From positions 36,122,739-36,186,738 of the forward strand of contig CM043966.1 in assembly GCA_014529385.2 (NCBI GenBank): 64,000 nucleotides of DNA. The letters are read 5' to 3'. A program made the position numbers and the translations under genes. Under the pieces are notes generated by a model. The model was not told where the DNA came from, ran no database searches, and was given only the letters and a program-made list of their open reading frames with translations. How positions within the stretch are numbered: position 1 is the first letter of the stretch; each line of letters begins with the position of its first letter. Source of the stretch: Adiantum capillus-veneris (lineage: Eukaryota > Streptophyta > Polypodiopsida > Polypodiales > Pteridaceae). Below, in pieces: positions 42,298-52,439 of this stretch.

Positions 42298-42900
42298 TCA
42301 AAAAATTATATTATTAGTAGTAGGCACAACATTAGAAAGATGTAAAGCAAGAGTAGAAAGAGAATGACCATACACAATTTCAAATGGAGATTTATCTGTA
42401 GCAAAGTGAGTGCTATTGGTTATATGAAAATTGTAATATATGCAGGTAATCATCCTATTTTTTTGATTGAGAATGAACATAGGCTTTAAGTAATTACTTT
42501 TGTTTGGCCATTGGACTCAAGATGAAATGCAAAAGTAAAAACAAGTGTAGTACAGAGGTTCTCAAAAGCTATAGTACAAAAAACACTACAAAGTTTGGAA
42601 TCTCCATTAGATATTATCGTCTTTAGTAAACCATGATGTGGAAAGACAGGTTTGAGAAATAGAAGTGCACATTGATGTGATGTGAGATTTTTCTTGCAAG
42701 GTATGAAATATGATTGTTTACAAAAACAATTAATGAAAATATTATGCTTGTGAATGGTGAGTCGAAAACCAGTCACAAAATCCATTAAAATGTGCTCCCA
42801 AAGGTTTTTCAGGAGGGGAAAGCATGCAAGAGACCTAGTTTCTTATTTGTGGCTACTTTAATATTTTGCTATATCAAATAAGTTAAAACATATCCCTTAA
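42298..42900 (-). pseudogene. gypsy-4 integrase core
   Basis: 42785-42486 reads MDFVTGFRLTIHKHNIF...SYFIPCKKNLTSHQCALLF..PHHGLLKTIISNGDSKLCSVF..., ending LESNGQTKVIT. This is the integrase core: first Asp in MDF, the second in the SNGDS region (family form SDRDxxF) and the third Glu in the GQTE box, here GQTK. So the third catalytic residue is Lys and the first Asp of the SDRD box is Asn. The continuation 42480-42298 has ATDKSPFEIVYGHSLSTL, the usual SPFEIVYG motif. Confidence 0.7.
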
Positions 42901-43229
42901 AATCATTTTTCTTAGTTGACCCCATAAAAATCACGACATAAATTTTGAAATGTACCTGCAAAAACTCTATGTCAAGCATTAGGTGGTTTGTGTAACTCTT
43001 CAATGATTAAACGATGAAAAGATTGTTAGACACACAATTTAAGATTCAAGTAAGGAAATTTCTTTTGCACTATGAACTCCAAAAATGTGTGAGAAAAATT
43101 TTCAAGCATATGCAACCATGTGGTCTTAAAATCATCGACATGTGCACAAGCACTATGCATAGACTTCATTTAAGCACCTGTAATGATTTATAGATTATTA
43201 TCTGTTATGTGTACTATATTTTGATTCAA

Positions 43230-44236
43230 AAGGCTTAAATTTACGGCTTTCAAATGTTAGTAGATGGTTATGTTGTATAAGAACTACACCAATACCGTTT
43301 CCACTAGTGTCAATACCCATAATAAAGAATAGTCTAGCAAAATTAGAGGTAATTTTAAGATAGGTGCATTAGCTAAAGCATTCTTTAGCGTATTAAACAA
43401 ACTTTCGTACGAATTAATCTATTCATAAAGAGTGTTAATCTCCAACAGAAGAGTCAAATAAGGAGATTTGTAAGCAAAATCATGAACAAACTTCTTATAA
43501 TAACTATAAAAACCAATAATTCAACGTAACCCATGCAAATTTTTAGGTCTAGGCCATGATTGACTCCCCTCGTTTTTCTTGGATCACGTAAATTCCCTTC
43601 TCCGAAACAATATGTCCTAAATATTTAGTTTCAATTTGAAAGAATAAGCTTTCTTTGGGATTCAAGTACAAGCCATTTTGTTTATGCAAGTCAAATACAC
43701 GTGTTAAGTATTCTTTACACTCTGTTTTAGAGTTACTAAAAACTCAAAATATTGTCAAAAAAGACAATGACAAAATCTTAATGATTGATACAAATTGTGT
43801 TTATCATGCATGAAAAAGTGATTGGTGCATTTGTGAGACCAAACGGTATATAAGGAAACTCATAGTGCTTAGCTTGTATCCTAAATGCGGTTTTCTAGAC
43901 AATCTCTTCAAACATTTTGACTTGATGGCACCCCGACTTAAGGTCAATTTTACTAAAAATGTGCCTTTGATAATTTGTCTAGCGAATATCTACACTAGGA
44001 ATAGGACTACATATTCTTAATAGTTATCTTGTTTAAAGCCTTATAGTCTATACACATATAAAAGGTTTTATTTTTCGTCTTGACAAGAAGTAATGGAGCC
44101 CTATATGATAAAATATTAGGTCTTACGAATCCCCATTCGAGTAAGTTTTTGATTTGGTTTTGTATTTCCTTGTGTACAATAGAGTCTACTCAATAAAGTG
44201 CTCTACAAGGTGGTTCACTACTCGGAATAATGCCTA
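43230..44236 (-). pseudogene. gypsy-4 reverse transcriptase and RNase H
   Basis: From 44236 the minus strand gives IQNQIKNLLEWGFVRPN, then LLLVKTKNKTFYMCIDYKAL, the RT entry. Near 43770 FVIVFFDNILSF stands where FFDD is expected, so one of the two catalytic aspartates is Asn. WPRPKNLHGLR and IIGFYSYYKKFVHDFA follow near 43560-43490, then the RNase H start GIDTSGNGIGVVLIQH near 43310. Stops and frameshifts occur throughout. The MPFGLxNAP box is only faintly visible near 43840. Confidence 0.7.
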
Positions 44237-44495
44237 TTCTAAGGTCTTCATGGCGTGAAGATGGAATTCTAGGAGGCAATTCATGCATAAATTATTCCTT
44301 AAATTGAAAGAGAGATGCATTGTGTGAAGAGTTTATATGGACTTTTAGACTCAAAAGACACTTCATTTGCAAGCACTAGATAGGTTTTGTGATGTTTTCT
44401 TATCACTCGTTTTACTTGCGTGTGAGAGAGAAGTCAAATTTTTTGGCCTATTGAAGGGTTGCTTGAATGAAGAAAGTTCTTGTTATGTGTGAAAG

Positions 44496-44720
44496 TTAAT
44501 GTGTGTGTTTTGTAATGAATTGGTGAATTAAAATACCCAAAATTATGTCAATACCATGTAGTGATGCTACCAAAAACGTACGTGCGTGTGAGAATTCACC
44601 AATGCAAACTTGGACTACTACTTGACTTCTATAATTATAGCGTAGATTATTGAAGCCAATTTTGACTTTATGTTGTGAAGACAATTCAAGAACAGAGATT
44701 TGTTGTGTTAATTGTTCTAA
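44496..44720 (-). pseudogene. gypsy-4 protease C-terminal part
   Basis: The frame 44684-44496 reads KIGFNNLRYNYRSQVVVQVCIGEFSHARTFLVASLHGIDIILGILIHQ. It ends in the DIILGxxW-like motif that closes retroviral-type proteases in Ty3/gypsy pol. The N-terminal half with the catalytic Asp is not readable in this frame. Confidence 0.5.
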
Positions 44721-45308
44721 AAATAATAATGACTACTTCCATCATCCATTTTTTTAAAACATCCTTATCCTTAACTATGTGCTTCACTTTAAGTAAAACA
44801 TGAGGAGAGGTAGAGATACCTTTTCAATGGTTGTCATTAGCAAAAGCCCTCACCATAGTTTTATTTAACTTCATTTTCATTGGGAGAAACATCTTTCATA
44901 AGGTTACCTATTCAACCATTTGTACATTTTTTGTTGAAGGTTTTCAAGTTGTGGTTGCAATTTGCTCCATTGGATTGGTCATTAGGATGGCCATTTCCGT
45001 TACAACCATTATCATCTTTGGTTCCTATTCATGTCAAAGTTAGTAGAGAAAGAAAGTATCTAATTACGGTTAATGTCAGTAGCCTCTTGAGTATGTGATG
45101 CTATCCATTTTTCCTTTTTCAGTATTGAGATCCAAGCAGATAGCTTTAGATAGAGCATCGGATTCAAACATGTCTACTTCATCTCCATTTAAAGTGCAAA
45201 ACTTGATAAGTATTTACATTTCTAACATGCTCAATGGCTATAACTAAATAAGACAATTTTAAGAACGGTCAGTATACACTTGTATAGTTTCGTTTCTACC
45301 TTGTCGTA

Positions 45309-45623
45309 TTAGATCCCAGTAACGTCATGCTTTAGCTTTGTAACATGCAGATAGAAACTCTGATAGAAACATTTTTTTGAATGCGTGCCATGTGCATGGA
45401 TGTCTACCATGCTCGTTGGTGGCGTTCCATTAAACAAATGCAACAATACTGGTAAGATGATTGGATGCTCAATTAACATATCATGCTCAAGGGAAGTCTT
45501 CATCATGAAAATGATAAGATTGACCCATGCTGAAAGTGTGTTGTCATCCTTGGTTCCATTAAAATATTTAAACATGAAGCTTTTCTGTAATTTTATTCTT
45601 CTTTGGAGTGAGTGTAGACTCAA
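45309..45623 (-). pseudogene. gypsy-4 gag fragment
   Basis: The 104-residue frame contains FKYFNGTKDDNTLSAWVNLIIFMM, resembling the F.G..D...W.......F.... start of the Ty3/gypsy capsid (RetroTrans_gag) region. No zinc knuckle could be found before the protease (44721-45308). It lies in the correct order upstream of the protease. Confidence 0.45.
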
Positions 45624-45839
45624 TACGTGCAGTATGCAACAATCTTTCCTCTAATTCTTGATGTCTTGTGCATTCATGAACACGTGATTATTGCATATTC
45701 ACAAGTTGCTTAGCAATGGTGGGTGGTTGAGGCAAATGATCCATGAGTGCATGCTATGTTTTTTTAAAACAATTTGATTAGGTCTCCCCATTTTTGGAAA
45801 AATAAAAATTATTTCAAAACATATCAAGTGCATAAGTGA

Positions 45840-47456
45840 TGTCATTAAATATCTAATATCTAACCAACCCAAATGATTTTGTAATATTAAACTGATCATT
45901 TAATATGGGATAATAAACGGGAACAAGGGTTAGAATATAGACATGTGCTTACGGATCTATCTCAACACAGGGCCAATGGTAAAGGGGCCCAAATGAGAGA
46001 TGGTCTGTCAAAGAGAAAGGTTAACTAATGAAGCTTAAAAACCTTAGGGTTAGCTTCATTAAATACCTCCAATGGTTAGTGTTAAAAGTTCTTTGACCTT
46101 AAGCAAACTAGGGCTGAGCTTGAGGTGGGAACCCAACCTAAACTTAAGCAAGCTGGGGCTGAGCTTGAGGTGGGAACCCGACCAAAACTTAAGCAAGCTA
46201 GGGCTGAGCTTGAGGTGGGAACCTTAAGCAAGCTAGGGTTGTGCTTGAGGTGGGAACTCCACCTAAGGTGCTTGTCATGCTTGATGACTAAGGTACTTGA
46301 GGTACTTGTCACATTTAATGAGGAAGTTGCTTGAGAAGCTTCCTATGCACGGGGGATAAGATGCTTGAGTCAAAAAGAGAACCTACACACTTAATGAGGA
46401 AGTTGCTTGAGAAACTTCCTATGCGTAAAAATCTCAAAGTTAGGGGAATTCTGAAAGACACATGGGACACATGTCAGACTCTCACTAAGCTTAACCACAT
46501 GGTGTGCTTGAATGCTATTGGTTGGGCTAAAGAGGGGTCCAATGAGCTTCTACTTCCATCTAACAAATATCTAGATATTTTCAAGCTCTCTCTCTCTCTC
46601 TAAGGGGTAAGCAAGACACTTGTCAAAAGACTACCCATGTACTTGACTGCATGCTGCATGTGATTGGCTAGGGGGAGAGGGGTCCAATGAGCTTGTAACA
46701 TCACCACTCACCCAAAGCAAGGAGGGGGGGGTGATAGGGGGATATACTCCACACACACACTCATTTTGAAAAGGCATTCTCACTTGGTGAAAGTTGAGGA
46801 ACACCACCTCCTTCTCCAAGCTTGTGAGAAGTGAGAGCCTACATCAACACTCTTGGCTATGGAATGAAAATCCAACCAAGAGCCATGCTTCAATGCTTAA
46901 GCTTGCCATCTTCTCCATCTCCATTACTATGCTATTATGTATGATAGCAAGAAGAGTAATGATAAGTGAGAAACTATTTCTTTCTCCTATGGAATGTTTC
47001 TTCTTCCTCTTCCCTACCCTCATCCCCCGCTAGCTCTCTCCACCTTTGAAGGTGTTTGAGGCCTTGGGACTGAGGCTTGGGATAGTTAATGCTTTCTACA
47101 AGTTTATGTTATGCTTGTGATGCATGAAGCTTTCCATCTTCATTCCATCACGTAGGTCACAAGAAACACAAAGATTGTATTGTACCAAGTCTCTCTGGAT
47201 GGGAGAAACTATAATACAAATGCCTATTGGAGGGGGGACCGGCTCCATATGAATCCGATTCTCAATTGTTGTCATGTTCTCTAAACTCTCTCTCTCTTGC
47301 AAAAGTATTGTTCATGCCAAGTTAACTAAGTACCATGTTTATGTTGCTACCATCAATTAAGTTCACCCGCTATGCTCACAAAGTAATCTCTCAAAAGTGC
47401 TTCGCCTAATTTCCTAATCCCGCTACTCTCAAAGTTCATAGGCCATTTCCATTACA
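45840..47456 (+). mobile_element. Solo LTR of the gypsy-1/2/3 family
   Basis: It starts TGTCATTAAATATC and ends TTTCCATTACA, 1617 bp, with no internal region on either side. The 5 bases before (45835-45839) and after (47457-47461) are both AGTGA, a perfect target duplication. It is closest to the gypsy-3 LTRs. It carries a 45-bp minisatellite at 46098-46264 and a short CT tract before GCAAAAGTATTG (47284-47309). It formed by recombination between the two LTRs of one insertion. Confidence 0.93.
46098..46264. repeat. 45-bp minisatellite inside the solo LTR
   Basis: The units begin CTTAAGCAAGCT(A/G)GGGCTG. They lie at 46098-46142, 46143-46187, 46188-46222 (10 bp shorter) and 46223-46264. The gypsy-3 LTR has only one such unit (reverse orientation, about 51560-51605). 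Confidence 0.9.
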
Positions 47457-47461
47457 AGTGA

Positions 47462-48178
47462 AGGGTGAGTTTAGGAAATGAAAAGCCTCCAAAAAGTGGA
47501 AAGTCAAAATACTTTCCATGCCCATACAAGGAGCTGGGCTAGTTTGCATTGTGTGCATTGATACATTTCTTTTAGCATCCTGTTCTCTTTAGAGCTTCCT
47601 TGCACTATTTAGGAAGTGAATTTGTTTTATTTGAAGCCACTAGGAGACACACACACACACACACACACACTTGAAAGAATGCTATGGGACCTCTTTGGAT
47701 CTCCAGAAGGAAGAGTCCAAGCTATGTGTAATCTGCATACTGCATTACATGACATAGCTCGCTCACGAAGTGTCAATTCCATGTTTCCTGGTATCATTGG
47801 CAAGACTCTTTGGCTCAAGCATCTCTTGGTTACAATGTTGATCGCCGCCTTCACCCTCCAAGCTTGAATGCGATTCAAGTATAGGGGCCCTATTTCTTGT
47901 TGGGCAGATTAGTTGTAATGTGCCTTGTGGGTTGCAAAATTGTTGCACAATGTCCAAAGCCCTCCATGCAGAGACAATGATACCTCCCCTACATATCAAA
48001 GTATATTGTGCATCTACAAATGTAATGCTCCTTGATATTATACTCCTAGCCACAAAGTTCACATATCTTGTCTTGTCATGGAATACTTGCCCATCTACCT
48101 ATCTCTTTTCTAACCTATGAGAAGAAGTGCGAATGTGCCCGATGGAAACTCTATGTGATGAGAGAGATGTGCATCCAT
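47462..48178. other. No gene seen; (CA)n tract
   Basis: A CA tract lies at about 47647-47670. The frames here are short and unassigned. The stretch is flanked by the solo LTR and by copia-E. Confidence 0.3.
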
Positions 48179-48183
48179 GTGTT

Positions 48184-48226
48184 TGTCAAAGTCAACAATG
48201 CAAAAGCGTAGAGCAACCAGGAGAAT

Positions 48227-48304
<78 letters not shown>

Positions 48305-48476
48305 AGAAGCAGCCAACCTTGGCAATGAATTGATGATCTATACAATGGGGGCTACGTGTGCTTATATAGTCACCTTAGCAAATTGCCCTACCCAAGATTT
48401 GACAAATAAGTGAACTTAAATACCTAAAGTCCAAATAAATACTGGGATCTCACTTGATATGTTATTAACTTTAACA
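48184..48476 (-). mobile_element. copia-E 3' LTR
   Basis: On the minus strand it runs from TGTTAAAGTTAATAAC to TTGACTTTGACA, about 293 bp. Over a third of it is a (GA)n tract (48231-48303). A CTATATAAGC TATA element is at about 48359-48368 (minus strand). No strong polypurine tract precedes it. Confidence 0.85.
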
Positions 48477-48970
48477 TCCTATCTACAGCTCATAGTGGAC
48501 GTATGTAGGAAGCCCAAGTCGATGAAGAAGCTACAGTCCCGGAAGAGGCCTCCAACCAGGTACACCTTGATTATGCTACCTCCAACTTTCTTTTACCTTA
48601 GAAGAATGCCATATTGAGCACCGTTTGCCTCATAGAAAATTGATTTGTAGACCACACTACGTCCAAGAGTCCCCATTCATGAATTGTGAACACATCACGT
48701 CCAAACATTCCTAGACAAGGAACTTTGAAACACATCCTGTCCATAATTCAGCCAACAACAATGGATTGGAGCACTCATCCATAGTGTTTTAGATATGTTT
48801 GATTGGTTCCTTGTTGCTAGATGCATGTGCATTGAACTCCAACCCACTAGCTCAAACATCAATAACTTGAACTCCAACACAATGGTCCAAATCATCTTTA
48901 GGGAGCTTCATTTTGCCCCTCTCTGCCACTCACAAACCTCACCCTGGCTGAAGCTAGTAGAAATCTAGCA

Positions 48971-49213
48971 TCATGGCCACTGTGGTTGCCACCACGTGCG
49001 CCACACGAATCTCCTCTGGCAAATTTTTATCATTGTATCTCTGTCAAGCTTGCCTTTGCCTTTTTCCTCTTGTGAGTTCCTGCTTTTGCCTTTGGCTTTG
49101 CATTCTTGAGCCAAACAAAGTGTCTTCTTGCATTTATGACAACGGCTATTGGACCTCGTGGGTAGTATCGAGGCAACTAACTGAGTACTAATACTACCTT
49201 CCTTCTCAAGCAT
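48971..49213 (-). pseudogene. copia-E gag zinc-knuckle remnant
   Basis: The 80-residue frame contains CHKCKKTLCLAQECKAKGKS, a CX2CX4HX4C nucleocapsid motif in which the His is Leu, followed by a Lys/Gly-rich basic tail. This is the only protein-like part of the internal region. A second, weaker copy of similar sequence lies just to the right (49200-49280). Confidence 0.5.
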
Positions 49214-49679
49214 GCCTTTGCTTTGTCCTCTAGCAAGCTTCTACATTTTCTTTTGGCTTCACAATCCCAAGCCAAACAATTGGACGGCTTCCTTGAGAAC
49301 TTTGTCTATGCATAGGTCGCTAATTGGGTATTGATCAGTCCACTTTCCATAGCCATTAGTTGGCGTTGGTCATGGTTTTAGCTGCCGCTTGAGTCGAGGG
49401 GGGGGGCATCTCGCGGGTCAAAGGCCTAGAAATCTTGAACTTCCTCCTCAATACACCCAAAATCTCCAAAAGATCCCTAAGCATTTCCAAGGGCAACAAG
49501 TTTCAAAAAGTAGTCGAACAAGGAGAATTACACTATTGTAAAGCATTGTGTTTCAAAACATTGGCTCCACCAAAAATTCTAGTGGAAGGTCTCTCTCTTT
49601 GTAGCGTTTCAAAACTTTGATAGGAGGAGGCACTTGACACTACCTTTTTGGTCCTCCTTGTGCCGGTAGACAGCTTGAA

Positions 49680-49691
49680 GCTCCAATACCA
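49680..49691 (-). other. copia-E primer-binding site
   Basis: TGGTATTGGAGC on the minus strand differs at two or three positions from the initiator-Met-type PBS and lies directly beside the LTR end. Confidence 0.65.
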
Positions 49692-49726
49692 TGTCAAAGT
49701 TGACGACGCGAAAGCATAGAGAAACA

Positions 49727-49800
<74 letters not shown>

Positions 49801-49979
49801 AAAACCAAACAACCTTAGCAACGAATTGAAGATCTATACAATGGGGGTTGTGCTTATATAGTCACCTTAGCAAATTTCCCCCCCCAATTTTTGAAGAATA
49901 AGTATAATAAATACCTAAAGCCAAAATAAATATTGGGATCACATTAGGCTATGCACTTGAGATGCTATAAACTTTAAGA
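49692..49979 (-). mobile_element. copia-E 5' LTR
   Basis: It is collinear with 48184-48476, about 288 bp, with its own (GA)n tract (49729-49796) and CTATATAAGC element (about 49853-49862). The outermost base pair differs: the minus-strand start is TCTTAAAG against TGTTAAAG in the other copy. Confidence 0.85.
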
Positions 49980-49984
49980 GTGTT

Positions 49985-50258
49985 GTGCTTGAGCACTATA
50001 CCCTTACTCAAGAATGTCTAAAAATGATTGTGGTAAAATGCATCTTTGATGCTAAAGGGAGTGACGGTCAAATCCATGTCCTTTTTGTTTCAATCCTCAA
50101 GATATTAGCCCTTTAGAACACAGGGTGAAAAGGGTGAAGCTGATCAATGCCCAATCCATGGGATGGAAACTCGTCCAACTATTCATCTAGGAATATTAAC
50201 AATAGATCATTGTGAGCCTAGATTATCTTTGTTGAAAGAGGTCCCATAATTTGTGTAA
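49985..50258. other. Unassigned, with a Tat/Athila LTR-like block
   Basis: A block near 50150-50190 (CCATGGGATGGAAACTCGTC) resembles CCATGGGATGAAACTCACTC at 30402-30421 in the gypsy-5 LTR. It may be a scrap of such an LTR. No gene is visible. Confidence 0.35.
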
Positions 50259-50421
50259 GAAGGTGTAATGGAAATGGCCCATGAACTTTGAGAATAGCAG
50301 AATTAAGAGAATTAGAGTGAGCATTTTTATGAGACTACTTTGATAACATACAAGGTGAACTTAATTAACGGTAGCAACATAATCATTATACTTAATTAAC
50401 TTGGCATGAACAATACTTTTG

Positions 50422-50423
<2 letters not shown>

Positions 50424-50480
<57 letters not shown>
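50424..50480. repeat. (GA)n microsatellite in gypsy-3 3' LTR
   Basis: The tract follows ACTTTTGCA. The same site in the 5' LTR (57369-57383) has only a short run, and gypsy-1, gypsy-2 and the solo LTR have short CT runs at the matching place. Confidence 0.9.
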
Positions 50481-50482
<2 letters not shown>

Positions 50483-51442
50483 TTGACAACAGTTGAGGAC
50501 CCGATTTATGTGGAGCCGGTGGTCCCAATAGGATTTTGTATTATAGATTCTCCCATAAAGAGAGACTTGGTATAATATAATCTCTGTGTTCCTTATGACC
50601 TTGGTGATGCTATGAAGATGGAAATCTTCATGCATCACTGCATAACATAAACCTTGTAAAAGCATTAGCCATCCCCGTCCTCAGTCCCAAGGCCTCAAAC
50701 ACCTTCAAAGGTGGAGAGAGCTAGCGGGAAATGAGGGTAGGGAAGAGGAAACATTCGTAGGAGAAAGAAATAGTTCCTCACTTATCATCACTCTTCTTGC
50801 TAGCATACATAATAGCATAGTAATGAAGATGGAGAAGATGGCAAGCTTAAGCATTGAAGCATGGCTCTTGGTTGGATTTGCATTCCATAGCCAAGAGTAT
50901 TGGTGTAGGCACTCAACTTCTCAACAAGCTTGGAGAACCTCTATTTCACCCAGTGAGAATGTATCCGAAAAATGAGTGTGTGAGAGGTGTATACCCCCCA
51001 AGCATACCCCTTGCTTCCTTTGGGCGAGTCCTCTTTTTTTTTCAAGCCTGAAGCTCATTGGGCCCCTTTTCCCCTATCCAATCACATGCACAATGCATTT
51101 CAAGCACATGGGTAGTCTTCGGACAAGTGTCCTCCTTACCCCTTTGAGAGAGAGCTTGCAAAAATATCTAAATATTTGTTGAATTGAACTAGAAGCTCAT
51201 TGGACCCCTCTTTAGCCAAGCCAGTAGGATTCAAGCACACCATGTGGCTAAGCATAGGGAGAACCTGACATGTGTCCATGTGCCCCTTGAGAAAGGGGGT
51301 GCCCTTTGGGTGAGTGGGAGGTTAAGTCAAAGATTTCCCTAACTTTGGGGCTTTCCTCCTCCTTTCTAGGGTCTCTTTTTGACACAATCACATCAAGCAC
51401 CTTACCCCCATGCATGGGAATCTTCTCAAGCACCTTCCTTAT

Positions 51443-51577
51443 CAAGCATGACAAGCACCTCAAGCACCTTAGTCAACAAGCACGACAAGCACCTCAAGCA
51501 CCTTAGTCAGCAAGCATGACAAGCGCCTCAAACACCTTAGTCACCAAGCATGACAAGAACCTCAAGCTTGGGCCAGG
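51443..51577. repeat. 34-bp minisatellite in gypsy-3 3' LTR
   Basis: The units start CAAGCATGACAAGCACCTCA at 51443, 51477, 51511 and 51545, exactly 34 bp apart, the last one partial. Confidence 0.9.
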
Positions 51578-52439
51578 TTCCCACCTCAAGCACAACCCTA
51601 GCTTGCCTAAGGTCTAAGGACTTTTAACACTAACCTTTGGAGGTCTTTAATGAAGCTAACCCTAAGGTCTTTTAAGCTCCATTAGATGCACGTTGCTTTT
51701 TGATAGACTATCTCCTTTTGGATCCCTATTGAGATGTAACCATCTCTCCTCTTGGTCCCCTGCTGAGATAAGTTTAGAAACACTTATTACACATTGCTCT
51801 TTGGTAGACAATCTCCTTTTGGACCCCTATTGAGATGTAACCATCTCTCCTCTTGGTTGAGATAAGTCTAGAAGCACTTATTACACATTGCTCTTTGGTA
51901 GACAATCTCTTTTTGGACCCCTGTTGAGATGCAACCATCTCTCCTTTTGGTCCCCTGTTGAGATAGGTCTAGAAGCACATGTCTCTATTCTAACTCTTGT
52001 TCCCATTTATTCTCTTACATTAAATGATAAGTTTAATATAAGAAAATTATTTGAGTTATCTAGACATTAGATTTTGTGACATTACCTCTCCCTTGAAATC
52101 ATAGTCATTTTCGACTATGAGGTAGAGAAGATAAAGCCTAGTCATTAGTCCATGTTTCTTAGCGGGTTGAGGATCCCTATTTACCCTATGACATCATTCC
52201 AAGATGGATGACTAATCCATTTGGTGCTTGGGAGACTTAGCTGCCGCAAGCATGTCTGCTCTTTAGTCCATATCATACTTCCAAAGTAGGGTGACAAGTT
52301 CTACTTGGTGTTTGGGAGATGTCGTCACCACAAACATGATCCTAAGCATGCATACTTCTTAAATTTTGTGCACAATAAAAGAAAGAGAATGAGTCTTATA
52401 AGACAAAAACATTGTTCATTTAAAATGTATTTTCATTTG

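Larger units (their letters stand above)
41960..45839 (-). mobile_element. gypsy-4, degenerate Ty3/gypsy element
   Basis: On the minus strand the order is gag (45623), protease (44684), RT (44236), RNase H, integrase (42785) and an integrase C-terminal tail to about 41960. All parts are riddled with stops. No LTR could be delimited. The family differs from gypsy-1/2/3. The solo LTR at 45840 inserted beside its gag. Confidence 0.75.
48184..49979 (-). mobile_element. copia-E, compact non-autonomous LTR element
   Basis: It is 1796 bp in all, with two LTRs of about 290 bp (48184-48476 and 49692-49979). A Met-type PBS on the minus strand adjoins the right LTR, and the internal region is about 1.2 kb and holds only a gag zinc-knuckle remnant. 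Both flanks are GTGTT (48179-48183 and 49980-49984), a perfect 5-bp target duplication. Protease, integrase and RT are absent. It must have used proteins of another copia element. Confidence 0.88.
50264..52081 (-). mobile_element. gypsy-3 3' LTR
   Basis: On the minus strand it runs from TGTCACAAAATC to CATTTCCATTACA, 1818 bp. It contains a (GA)n tract of about 57 bp (50424-50480), a 34-bp minisatellite (51443-51577) and three related ~90-bp blocks around 51700-51970 with GAGATGTAACCATCTCTCCT-type sequence. Confidence 0.88.

Noticed and set aside
48110-48413. Arg-Glu and Ser-Leu repeat frames in the copia-E LTR
   Set aside because: Translations of the (GA)n tract only.
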